Source of the DNA: Vibrio sp. S9_S30
GTDB lineage: Bacteria > Pseudomonadota > Gammaproteobacteria > Enterobacterales > Vibrionaceae
DNA length: 64,000 nucleotides
Direction of reading: 5' to 3'
Assembly: GCF_014694455.1 (NCBI RefSeq)
Contig: NZ_JAAUWT010000022.1
Span: 1-64,000 of the forward strand
Shown here: piece after piece, positions 42,788 to 51,551 of the stretch
How positions within the stretch are numbered: the stretch's first letter is position 1
Layout of the letters: every line of letters starts with the position of its first letter
The notes under the pieces: generated by a model
Databases searched by the model: none
Seen by the model: only the letters and a program-made list of their open reading frames with translations
Told to the model about the DNA's origin: nothing
Made by a program: the position numbers and the translations under genes

Positions 42788-45133
42788 TTATTTTTTCTTC
42801 GCATTGGCAAAGGCGGCCGCGAATGCACCGCCCATAGCCCCATTTTGAGGTTCTTGACGGCTGCGTTGATGGCCTCTCTCTTGGCGCTGATTGCTTCGGT
42901 CTTGGCGCTGACCTGAAGGGCGATCACTTGGCGGTCGAGAGCTGCGGTTATCTTGTCCCGGCTGATCGTTTAAGCGCATGGATAAACCGATCCGCTTACG
43001 CTGCACATCCACTTCCATCACTTTCACTTTGACGATGTCACCGGCTTTCACCACTTCACGAGGGTCAGACACGTAACGATCGGTGAGCGCAGATATATGT
43101 ACTAAGCCATCTTGGTGAACACCGATATCCACAAAGGCCCCAAAGTTCGCCACATTGGAGACCACGCCTTCCAGCACCATCCCAGGTTCTAAGTCCGATA
43201 CTTTGTTGATGCCGTCGGCAAAAGTGGCGGTTTTAAACTCAGGACGAGGATCGCGACCGGGTTTGTCGAGTTCTTTGATGATGTCGGTCACCGTTGGTAA
43301 ACCAAATGAATCGTTGGTGTAATCAACCGCGTTAAGCGAATGCAGGAAGCCGCTGTCGCCGATCATCACTTTGATGTCTTTCTGATTTTTCTCGGCGATG
43401 GCTTTCACTACTGGGTAAGCTTCTGGGTGCACCGAAGAGGCGTCCAGTGGGTTCTTTCCATCCATAATGCGTAGGAAGCCAGCACATTGTTCGAATGCTT
43501 TTGGCCCCAAACGCGCGACTTTCTTCAGCGTGGTTCGGTTCTCAAAACGCCCATTTTCATCACGGTAGTCGACAATGTTTTGGGCCAACGTGTTAGACAG
43601 CCCCGCCACCCGAGTCAGTAAGGCTGGAGAAGCGGTGTTTACATCCACGCCGACGGCGTTTACACAATCTTCCACCACCGCATCGAGTCGTTTCGCCAGC
43701 AAGCTTTGGCTGACATCATGCTGGTATTGACCCACACCGATGGATTTTGGATCGATTTTCACCAGTTCAGCCAAAGGATCTTGCAAGCGACGGGCAATCG
43801 ACACTGCGCCGCGTAGCGAGACATCCATATTGGGGAATTCATTGGCGGCGAGTTCAGACGCAGAGTACACCGACGCGCCTGCTTCGCTCACGATGATCTT
43901 CTGTACCTTGAGATTACCGCGCTTGATGACGTCGGCAACAAAAGCGTCGGTTTCACGTGAAGCCGTGCCGTTACCGATGGCAATGAGATCAACATTGAAC
44001 TGACGAACCAGTTGCTCGACCACATGCGCCGATTTGTCGTATTGTTTTTGCGGCGGGTGAGGATAAATGGTATCCGTAGCAAGGACTTTGCCCGTTGAAT
44101 CGACCACGGCAATTTTAGATCCCGTCCGTAAACCCGGATCAAGTCCGAGAGTGGCTCTAGGACCAGCAGGGGCGGCCATGAGCAAATCTTTCAAGTTGGT
44201 GGCGAAGACTTCAATGGCTTCGATTTCAGCGCGCTCTTTCAGCGCCCCCATCAATTCCGTTTCCATGTGCATCGACACTTTGATTCGCCACGCCCAACTG
44301 ATGACTTGTTTGCGCCAACTGTCGGCAGGGGCTTGGCTTAGGTGGATACCATAGTGCTCGGCAATGATGGATTCACAGTACGAACCGCGCTGCCCCTCTT
44401 CTTGTTGGGGATCGGCATTCATGGACAATTGAAGAAAACCTTCATTGCGGCCACGTAACATGGCCAATGCACGATGGGAGGGAGCCTTGCTGATGGCTTC
44501 ATCGTGTGCAAAGTAATCTTTGAATTTTTCCCCTTCTTGCTCTTTGCCTTCGATAACACGAGCGCTCAATTCGGCGTGTTTGTTTAAGTAAACACGGATT
44601 TTCTCAAGCAAGTTTGCGTCTTCCGCAATGCGCTCCATGATGATGGCACGGGCACCATCCAACGCTGCCTTTGTATCCCCAATGCCGTTTTCGGAATTAA
44701 GGTACTTTTCAGCTTCGGATTCTGGATGATGTTCTGGCTGTTGCCATAAGGTATCAGCAAGGGGTTCTAACCCAGCTTCAATCGCGATTTGGCCTTTGGT
44801 GCGGCGCTTGGGTTTATACGGTAGGTATAAGTCTTCAAGGCGTGTTTTGCTGTCGGCACCGTTGATCTCGGCTTCCAACTCTGGGGTCAGTTTTCCCTGC
44901 TCCTGAATGGACTTGATGATGGTCTGCCGGCGTTCATCCATCTCTCTCAGATAAGAAAGGCGAGAATCCAGATTTCGAAGTTGGGTATCATCCAACCCGC
45001 CAGTCACTTCTTTACGGTAACGGGCAATAAATGGAACGGTATTTCCGTCATCAATTAGGGTAACGGCTGATAAGACTTGCTCTGTGCGAACATTCAGTTC
45101 CTGAGCAATGGTTTGACAGATAGCTTGGCTCAT
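42788..45133 (-). CDS. tex: Tex, transcription accessory RNA-binding protein
   Basis: A 781-residue nucleic-acid-binding protein. It has an N-terminal helical region, a YqgF-like RNase H fold with LGLDPGLRTG (near residue 325), helix-hairpin-helix motifs (VDVNTASPALLTRVAGL and LKKVARLGPKAFEQ), and an S1 domain (EGVVSNVANFGAFVDIG near residue 655). The C-terminal tail is Arg/Gln/Ser-rich and disordered, rather longer than minimal Tex. It aids RNA or transcription quality control. Neighbour greB fits a transcription theme. Confidence 0.96.
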   Translation of the reverse strand: MSQAICQTIAQELNVRTEQVLSAVTLIDDGNTVPFIARYRKEVTGGLDDTQLRNLDSRLSYLREMDERRQTIIKSIQEQGKLTPELEAEINGADSKTRLEDLYLPYKPKRRTKGQIAIEAGLEPLADTLWQQPEHHPESEAEKYLNSENGIGDTKAALDGARAIIMERIAEDANLLEKIRVYLNKHAELSARVIEGKEQEGEKFKDYFAHDEAISKAPSHRALAMLRGRNEGFLQLSMNADPQQEEGQRGSYCESIIAEHYGIHLSQAPADSWRKQVISWAWRIKVSMHMETELMGALKERAEIEAIEVFATNLKDLLMAAPAGPRATLGLDPGLRTGSKIAVVDSTGKVLATDTIYPHPPQKQYDKSAHVVEQLVRQFNVDLIAIGNGTASRETDAFVADVIKRGNLKVQKIIVSEAGASVYSASELAANEFPNMDVSLRGAVSIARRLQDPLAELVKIDPKSIGVGQYQHDVSQSLLAKRLDAVVEDCVNAVGVDVNTASPALLTRVAGLSNTLAQNIVDYRDENGRFENRTTLKKVARLGPKAFEQCAGFLRIMDGKNPLDASSVHPEAYPVVKAIAEKNQKDIKVMIGDSGFLHSLNAVDYTNDSFGLPTVTDIIKELDKPGRDPRPEFKTATFADGINKVSDLEPGMVLEGVVSNVANFGAFVDIGVHQDGLVHISALTDRYVSDPREVVKAGDIVKVKVMEVDVQRKRIGLSMRLNDQPGQDNRSSRPPSDRPSGQRQDRSNQRQERGHQRSRQEPQNGAMGGAFAAAFANAKKK

Positions 45134-45168
45134 CCGTGTGTACTCTTAGTCAATTTGGTAGGGGCGTA

Positions 45169-45651
45169 CTACGAGGACTTGTCGTAGCGAATGGCATTGA
45201 TAAACCACTCTTTTTCACCTTCAGGAGTGCGAACGACGCATTCATCGTCCACTTCTTTTTTCAACAAAGCGCGTGCCATGGGTGAGTCGATGGAAATGTA
45301 GTTTTTGACGCCGCCGTATATCTCATCGGGACCGACGATGCGAAACGATTTGACCTCGCCGCTGTCATTTTCCACTTCCACCCATGCACCAAAAAAGACT
45401 TTGCCTTCTTGCTGAGGGGCGTAGTCGACCACTTTGACTTGTTCCAAGCGCTTCCTTAAGTAGCGTACTCGGCGGTCAATTTCGCGCAGGCGCTTCTTGT
45501 TGTATTGGTAGTCTGCATTTTCGGAGCGATCGCCTAGGCTTGCTGCCCAAGTGACTTTTTTCGTGACTTCTGGGCGGTCTTCTTTCCACAGAAAATCGAG
45601 CTCTTCTTTGAGGCGGTTAAAGCCTTCTCGTGTGATTAAATTTGTTTTCAT
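45169..45651 (-). CDS. greB: Transcript cleavage factor GreB
   Basis: A 160-residue RNA polymerase factor that rescues backtracked complexes. The coiled coil holds LGDRSENADYQYNKKRLREID with the acidic tip residues, and the C-terminal FKBP-like domain ends VRTPEGEKEWFINAIRY. The start is set at the ATG at 45651 to match the family start MKTNLITREG; 22 extra open codons upstream are not needed. Confidence 0.96.
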   Translation of the reverse strand: MKTNLITREGFNRLKEELDFLWKEDRPEVTKKVTWAASLGDRSENADYQYNKKRLREIDRRVRYLRKRLEQVKVVDYAPQQEGKVFFGAWVEVENDSGEVKSFRIVGPDEIYGGVKNYISIDSPMARALLKKEVDDECVVRTPEGEKEWFINAIRYDKSS

Positions 45652-45876
45652 CCTGTTCAGAACGGTATCCGAGATTAGGGTCAGTTTTACCACAAGCCAG
45701 CCGAAATGGAATGCCATCTCTCATGGGATCAGAGTAATTTTGACATAGTTTTTAATTTCAGCCATGGATTGTCGCGAAATCGACATTCAGTGCCCATTTT
45801 TTATGCTTGGGTATGGCGGAGTGCACAATTTACTGTTTCATTTGAAAGTAACAAACAGATAACAGGTTGGACGATA

Positions 45877-46764
45877 GTGAAGGATAGGGTGGCACAAAGC
45901 CCAGAGCAATACCTTAATAAAGCGGATAATTCGACAAAGCGATTGAATCGAATCTCGGTGAAACAGGGAAAATGCATTCCTCAGACAGACGACTTGATTG
46001 TCGAGGAGCCATTGGCGATATGGCTTCGTCAGTCGCAATCCGATACCAGCATTAAGGAAAAACATCTGTTCTCGACGATGCGGACGCCTGGGAGTGATGT
46101 CGAGCTTGTCTTCGGGATGTTGCTGTCGGAAGGGGTGATCGACAGCGTTGCCCACGTGAACACCCTGATTTTTGGCGATGGCGAAGACAGCAATGAATGT
46201 TACGCCGAGCTGGTGCCTGACGTTGAGGTTGATTGGCTATCAAAAAGTCGCAGTACGTCCTTTTCCAGTTGTGGATTGTGCGGTAAGTCAGCCATCAGGC
46301 TGCTGGAGCTTCGAGGGGTACCCAAACCGGATAACACCGCTCGTTGGTTACCAGAGCACGTGGTGGTGGCATTACCCGACACGCTAAAAGCGCAACAGAA
46401 ACTTTTCGTACAAACGGGGGCGTCCCATGGGTGTGGGTTGTTTGATGCGAACGGCTCCCTCTTATCCATTGCTGAAGACGTAGGCAGGCACAATGCGCTA
46501 GACAAATTGCTTGGTTTACGAGCCAGCGTTCCAGAATTCATAGAAAAAGGCAAAGTGATTGGGCTGAGCGGCCGAGTCAGCATTGAGATGATGCAAAAAG
46601 TCGTGATGTCTGGGGTGCCCGTTGTGGTGTCGGTCGGGGCACCCACTCAGCTTGCGGTGCAAATGGCGCAGCGCTTTGGTGTCACCCTGATCGGGTTTTG
46701 CCAGCAAGAGGGGTTTAACATTTATAGCGGTGAACAAAGGTTAACTTTTGGTTCCAAGCCCTAA
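45877..46764 (+). CDS. fdhD: FdhD sulfurtransferase for formate dehydrogenase
   Basis: A 295-residue protein that moves sulfur from IscS to the molybdenum cofactor of formate dehydrogenases. The redox CGLC pair lies in FSSCGLCGKSAI; VEEPLAIW, GASHGCGLF and EDVGRHNALDK are family blocks. The start is uncertain: the frame is open from 45706, and I chose GTG at 45877 by length and an AGG upstream; GTG at 45889 is possible. The next gene, a YdeP-type oxidoreductase, begins 20 bases later and is the likely client. Confidence 0.9.
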   Translation: MKDRVAQSPEQYLNKADNSTKRLNRISVKQGKCIPQTDDLIVEEPLAIWLRQSQSDTSIKEKHLFSTMRTPGSDVELVFGMLLSEGVIDSVAHVNTLIFGDGEDSNECYAELVPDVEVDWLSKSRSTSFSSCGLCGKSAIRLLELRGVPKPDNTARWLPEHVVVALPDTLKAQQKLFVQTGASHGCGLFDANGSLLSIAEDVGRHNALDKLLGLRASVPEFIEKGKVIGLSGRVSIEMMQKVVMSGVPVVVSVGAPTQLAVQMAQRFGVTLIGFCQQEGFNIYSGEQRLTFGSKP

Positions 46765-46783
46765 AAAATAACATCAAGGAAGA

Positions 46784-49072
46784 ATGATGACGATAAAAAA
46801 ATACACAGGGAATGCTGGAGGCTGGGGAGCATTAGCGAGCACCACCCAACACTTGATCAAAAGCGAGAGTGTGATTCGTAATATTCGTAATTTGCTGAGT
46901 ACCAACCAACACGATGGCTTCGATTGCCCGGGTTGTGCTTGGGGAGAGCTGGAAGAGAGCCGTCGGTTTAAGTTTTGTGAGAACGGAGCAAAAGCCGTGA
47001 ATTGGGAAGCAACACGTCGCCGAGTTCGTGCCGACTTTTTTGCCACTTGTCCTGTGTCGTGGCTTGCCAAGCAAACGGATTATTTTTTGGAAGATCAAGG
47101 TCGATTGGCGGAGCCGATGCAATATGACGCCTTGACCGATCACTATCGCCCCGTTAGCTGGGATGAGGCGTTCGCGCTCATTGCCAAACACCTCAAGGCA
47201 CTTCCCGATCCCAATCAAGCGGAGTTTTATACCTCAGGGCGAGCAAGCAACGAAGCGGCTTTCTTATATCAACTGTTTGTGCGTGCGTACGGCACCAATA
47301 ACTTCCCGGATTGTTCCAACATGTGCCATGAAGCCAGTGGTGTGGCACTCAAGCAATCCATTGGGGTGGGCAAAGGCACCGTCACCCTAGACGACTTTGA
47401 TCACGCCGATGCGATATTTGTTTTCGGTCAGAATCCGGGCACCAACCACCCACGAATGTTAGACACCCTACGCTCTGCGTCACTCAGAGGTGCGAATATC
47501 GTTACGTTCAATACGCTCAAAGAACGTGGGTTGCAGAAGTTCACCAATCCACAGGCGATGAATGAAATGCTCACTGGTGGTGGCACTCAGATTACCCACC
47601 ATTATTTTACGCCCAAGCTAGGGGGGGATATGGCGGTGGTACGGGGCATAGTGAAAGCCTTGCTCAAGTGCGAAAAAACCGTACCAGGGAGTGTGTTCGA
47701 CCAGCGCTTTATAGAGGATCACACGTTGGGCCTCGAGTCGTATTTAGACAAAGTTGAACAAACGGAATGGGATCACATTGTTGAACAATCGGGCTTGAGC
47801 CAAACAGAAATCGAGCACGCTGCGCAGATCTATCGTCATTCTGACAAAGTGATACTGACGTGGGCGATGGGCATTACTCAGCACCTGCATTCGGTGAAAA
47901 CCATTCAGGAAATGGCGAATCTGCAATTGTTGTGTGGTCAAGTGGGTCAGCGCGGTGCAGGGCTATGCCCAGTAAGGGGGCACAGCAATGTACAGGGTGA
48001 TCGCACCATGGGCATTGATGAAAAGCCGCCACAATCTCTGTTGGACGCGATAGAAAACCAATTCGGTTTTCAGCTCCCGCGAGAAGCAGGGCATAACACC
48101 GTTCAAACCATTAAAGCGATGGAAGAGGGGCGCAGCAAAGTCTTCATCGCGTTAGGGGGAAATTTTGCGGCTGCGACGCCGGATTCCGCTCGAACGCTGC
48201 AAGCCTTGTCTTCTTGTGACCTTACGGTGAATATTGCGACGAAGCTGAACCGAACGCATGTCACGCCAGGTAAGGCGTCGTTAATATTGCCATGCTTAGG
48301 TCGAACCGATATCGATCTTCAAGACGGTGTGCCTCAAAAAGTGACGGTCGAGGATTCCTTTAGCATGGTGCACGCATCGGGTGGGGTGGTGAAAAGTGAC
48401 ACTGGCGACATGCGCTCAGAGCCTGCGATTGTGGCAGGCATGGCCCAGGCTACGCTTGGCACCTTTCCAGTGGATTGGCTCGCACTCATTAAAGATTACG
48501 ATCAAATACGCGATCTCATAGAGAGAACCATTCCCGGTTTTACGGATTTCAATCATCGGCTGAAACAGCCCGGTGGGTTTTATTTGGGAAACCGAGCGGC
48601 AGAGCGAGTTTGGATGACGCAAAGTAAAAAGGCGGAATTTCATGCGCATGTGCTGCCTGATTCGATCATAAAATGGGCGAAGCCACGTAAAAGTACCGCT
48701 CCAGTTTTTGTGTTACAAACCATGAGATCTCATGATCAGTACAACACCACCATCTATGGCTTTAATGACCGATACCGAGGCATATCTGGCGAGCGAAAAG
48801 TGCTTTTTATTAACCCGACTGATATCGCATTGTTGGGTTACCAAGAGGGGGATCGGGTGACCATTACCGCTTGCTGGGGGGACGATGTGAAGCGTCAGGT
48901 CACGGCATTTAAATTGGTGGCGTATGAGATCCCCGTAGGCAACTTAGCGGCGTACTTTCCAGAAACCAATCCGTTAGTGGCGCTCGACAGCCATGGGGAG
49001 GACAGTTTTACCCCAATTTCAAAATCCATTCCTGTGACAATTGAACAAATAGAATCATCCATTGTGATGTAG
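46784..49072 (+). CDS. FdhF/YdeP-family molybdopterin oxidoreductase
   Basis: A 762-residue soluble molybdopterin-guanine-dinucleotide enzyme. The N terminus has GFDCPGCAWGE, the YdeP subfamily form, in place of the usual 4Fe-4S CxxC set. The YTSGRASNEAAFLYQ and MCHEASGVALKQSIG blocks surround the metal ligand, and the C-terminal MopB_CT domain begins near FVLQTMRSHDQYNTT. E. coli YdeP is tied to acid resistance; whether this one oxidises formate is not clear. No signal peptide. Good ribosome binding site AAGGAAG. Confidence 0.9.
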   Translation: MMTIKKYTGNAGGWGALASTTQHLIKSESVIRNIRNLLSTNQHDGFDCPGCAWGELEESRRFKFCENGAKAVNWEATRRRVRADFFATCPVSWLAKQTDYFLEDQGRLAEPMQYDALTDHYRPVSWDEAFALIAKHLKALPDPNQAEFYTSGRASNEAAFLYQLFVRAYGTNNFPDCSNMCHEASGVALKQSIGVGKGTVTLDDFDHADAIFVFGQNPGTNHPRMLDTLRSASLRGANIVTFNTLKERGLQKFTNPQAMNEMLTGGGTQITHHYFTPKLGGDMAVVRGIVKALLKCEKTVPGSVFDQRFIEDHTLGLESYLDKVEQTEWDHIVEQSGLSQTEIEHAAQIYRHSDKVILTWAMGITQHLHSVKTIQEMANLQLLCGQVGQRGAGLCPVRGHSNVQGDRTMGIDEKPPQSLLDAIENQFGFQLPREAGHNTVQTIKAMEEGRSKVFIALGGNFAAATPDSARTLQALSSCDLTVNIATKLNRTHVTPGKASLILPCLGRTDIDLQDGVPQKVTVEDSFSMVHASGGVVKSDTGDMRSEPAIVAGMAQATLGTFPVDWLALIKDYDQIRDLIERTIPGFTDFNHRLKQPGGFYLGNRAAERVWMTQSKKAEFHAHVLPDSIIKWAKPRKSTAPVFVLQTMRSHDQYNTTIYGFNDRYRGISGERKVLFINPTDIALLGYQEGDRVTITACWGDDVKRQVTAFKLVAYEIPVGNLAAYFPETNPLVALDSHGEDSFTPISKSIPVTIEQIESSIVM

Positions 49073-49256
49073 CTGCGTAAATCATAAGTAAAGAAGTTTT
49101 CTCTGATAATAAATGCTCGCTGCCAGAATAAGATACGAGATATACTCGTGTTTCATATATGAAGAGAAGACATAAAGTGTAACAATTGATGGGGTGAAAA
49201 ACGCTCGGTCAATGCTACCTTTAGTGCGATTAAGTTGTTAGCGGAAGATAAGAACT

Positions 49257-49976
49257 ATGCAAGAGAACTACAAAATACTAGTGGTAGATGATGATGCTCG
49301 ATTACGCTCTTTGTTAGAGCGCTATTTGTCTGAGCAAGGTTTTCAGGTGCGTAGTGTCGCGAACAGTGAACAAATGGATCGTCTGCTGACACGTGAAAAT
49401 TTCCACTTGATGGTACTCGACTTGATGTTACCCGGTGAAGATGGTTTGTCCATTTGCCGCCGTTTGCGTAATGCCAACAATATGTTACCTGTCTTGATGC
49501 TGACAGCGAAAGGCGATGAGATCGATCGTATTGTGGGTTTGGAAGTCGGTGCCGACGATTACTTGCCCAAACCATTTAACCCACGAGAGCTTCTTGCCCG
49601 TATCCGTGCCGTGTTGCGTCGCCAGACGATTGAAGCGCCGGGCGCACCAAGTGCCGAGGATAAAATCATCGAGTTTGGTGAATTTGTACTGAATCTTGGC
49701 ACCCGTGAAATGTTCCGTGGCGAAAAACCCATGCCACTGACCTCTGGTGAGTTTGCGGTTCTGAAAGCGCTGGTCACCAATGCGCGTGAGCCCATGTCTC
49801 GCGACAAACTCATGAACATGGCACGTGGTCGTGAATACTCAGCAATGGAACGTTCCATTGATGTTCAAATTTCCCGCTTACGCCGCATGTTGGAAGAAGA
49901 TCCGAGCCGCCCACGTTATATTCAAACGGTTTGGGGATTAGGCTATGTCTTTGTCCCTGACGGCAAAGAAATGTAA
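49257..49976 (+). CDS. ompR: Osmotic response regulator OmpR
   Basis: A 239-residue response regulator with receiver domain (DDD at 11-13, phospho-acceptor Asp55 in LDLMLPGEDG, Lys in LPKPFNP) and a winged-helix trans_reg_C domain ending YIQTVWGLGYVFVPDG. It controls porin and envelope genes on osmotic and acid signals. Unlike in E. coli, where ompR and envZ overlap, envZ begins 98 bases later behind a terminator-like hairpin. Confidence 0.97.
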   Translation: MQENYKILVVDDDARLRSLLERYLSEQGFQVRSVANSEQMDRLLTRENFHLMVLDLMLPGEDGLSICRRLRNANNMLPVLMLTAKGDEIDRIVGLEVGADDYLPKPFNPRELLARIRAVLRRQTIEAPGAPSAEDKIIEFGEFVLNLGTREMFRGEKPMPLTSGEFAVLKALVTNAREPMSRDKLMNMARGREYSAMERSIDVQISRLRRMLEEDPSRPRYIQTVWGLGYVFVPDGKEM

Positions 49977-49995
49977 CGCTCAAAACCGACATCAG

Positions 49996-50032
49996 TAGGG
50001 AGTAAAGAGAATCACTTTACTCCCTATCTTTT
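49996..50032 (+). terminator. Hairpin between ompR and envZ
   Basis: A perfect 12-bp stem TAGGGAGTAAAG (49996-50007) / CTTTACTCCCTA (50015-50026) with a seven-base loop, followed by TCTTTTTT. It looks like an intrinsic terminator or attenuator placed inside what is normally one coupled operon. Confidence 0.85.
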
Positions 50033-50074
50033 TTAACCGATGCACTTATAACTCAATTCCGAAAGGAGCCCTCG

Positions 50075-51388
50075 ATGCGATTACGCAGCTCCCGCACTCA
50101 AAGCATATTCTTATTTCTTACCTTGCTTATTGCCAGTCAGGTTTTTTCCTATTTCGCTGTGTTCAACTATGCACTCTTGCCGAGCTTACAGCAGTTCAAT
50201 CGCATTCTTGCCTATGAAATGAACCTCATGCTGGATGAAAGCGTTGAGATTGAATCGGGTGTGGTACTCGAAGCGCCACAGCGTCGTAAGTTATTGGAAC
50301 AGCTTGGGGTCACCATGCATACGCTTGATGAAGCCATCGTCGAGGAGTATGACAAAGCCACCGAAATCGATTTGATGAGTGAGGAAATGAGCGCAGCCCT
50401 CGACAGAGAAACGCACGTTCGCTTGATCTTATCGGAAGAAAGTTATGTGTTGTGGGTGAAAATTGAATCCTTATCGGGCTATTTAATTCGCATTCCGTTG
50501 TCTGAATTACAAGAAGAAGACTTTGCCCCTTTCTTCCGCAACAGTCTCATTGGCGCGTTGCTGATTATCGTAGGCGGTTGGCTGTTTATCCGTCTGCAAA
50601 ACCGCCCGTTGATGGCGCTGGAAAAAGCCGCAGCGAACGTTGGTCGAGGTGAAATTCCCCCGCCGTTGCCTGAGCGAGGAGCGACGGAAATCAAAGCCGT
50701 GACCAAGGCGTTCAACCAGATGTCCCGTGGTATTCAAGCGCTAGAAGGCGACAGAGCGCTTCTCATGGCTGGAATCAGTCACGATTTGCGCACCCCGCTC
50801 ACGCGAATTCGACTGGCAACAGAAATGATGTCGCCAGAAGACGCGTATTTGGCGGAAGGCATTATCAGTGATACGGAAGAGTGCAATGAAATCATCAGCC
50901 AGTTTATGGACTATCTGAAACCCGTGAATACGGATGCATTCACCCTCGTGCACCTAAACGACATTGCCAAAGACGTGGCAGGATCCGAAGGGGGGTACGA
51001 AATCCTGATCGAAACGGACTTACAAGAACCCAATAAACCGGTATTGGGCAGCCCAATCGCGATCAAGCGTGCCGTCAGCAACCTCGTGGTGAATGCGGTT
51101 CGTTATGGTAATGGCTGGATCAAAGTCAGTTCAGGCATGACCGCCGATAACAAATTATCGTGGGTGTGCGTTGAAGATAACGGACCTGGCATCGAAAAAG
51201 ACCAAGTCGCCAAGTTATTTGAACCCTTTACCCGAGGGGACACCGCGCGTGGCAGTGAAGGGACGGGGTTAGGGTTGGCGATCGTCAAACGCATCATGAG
51301 CCAGCATGTTGGATCGGTTGTGGTGAATAACCGCAATGAAGGCGGTTTGAAAGTCCAAATCAGCTTCCCTGTCGCGAAAAAGCAGTAG
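50075..51388 (+). CDS. envZ: Osmosensor histidine kinase EnvZ
   Basis: A 437-residue sensor kinase. Two membrane segments (about 10-32 and 157-177) flank a periplasmic part of about 125 residues; a HAMP linker, the H-box SHDLRTPLTR (His236), N box NLVVNAVRYG, DNGPGI, FEPFTRGD and GTGLGLAIV follow. It phosphorylates OmpR. GAAAGGAG precedes the ATG. I see no separate clear promoter in the 98-base gap after ompR, so it may depend on readthrough. Confidence 0.96.
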   Translation: MRLRSSRTQSIFLFLTLLIASQVFSYFAVFNYALLPSLQQFNRILAYEMNLMLDESVEIESGVVLEAPQRRKLLEQLGVTMHTLDEAIVEEYDKATEIDLMSEEMSAALDRETHVRLILSEESYVLWVKIESLSGYLIRIPLSELQEEDFAPFFRNSLIGALLIIVGGWLFIRLQNRPLMALEKAAANVGRGEIPPPLPERGATEIKAVTKAFNQMSRGIQALEGDRALLMAGISHDLRTPLTRIRLATEMMSPEDAYLAEGIISDTEECNEIISQFMDYLKPVNTDAFTLVHLNDIAKDVAGSEGGYEILIETDLQEPNKPVLGSPIAIKRAVSNLVVNAVRYGNGWIKVSSGMTADNKLSWVCVEDNGPGIEKDQVAKLFEPFTRGDTARGSEGTGLGLAIVKRIMSQHVGSVVVNNRNEGGLKVQISFPVAKKQ

Positions 51389-51420
51389 ACCTTTGTCCGT
51401 TATTCACACGAAATATTGAA

Positions 51421-51443
51421 AGCCCCGCAATGGTGGGGTTTTT
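51421..51443 (+). terminator. envZ terminator
   Basis: AGCCCCGC / GTGGGGTT stem (with two G-T pairs) and loop AATG, followed by TTT, 32 bases after envZ. Confidence 0.8.
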
Positions 51444-51551
51444 CGTTGAGGGGTCTGATTCCTTGTCTTGCTCTTGAAGATTTATCGAATGGGCGTCAAA
51501 CTCACTCTCTGAATCCACGTTTACTTTTCTAGAATCAAGAGAGATCGTCTT

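Noticed and set aside
42788..42900. Repeats in the tex C-terminal tail as a tandem repeat element
   Set aside because: The tail is a low-complexity Arg/Gln/Ser run common in Tex-like proteins; no clean unit length was found.
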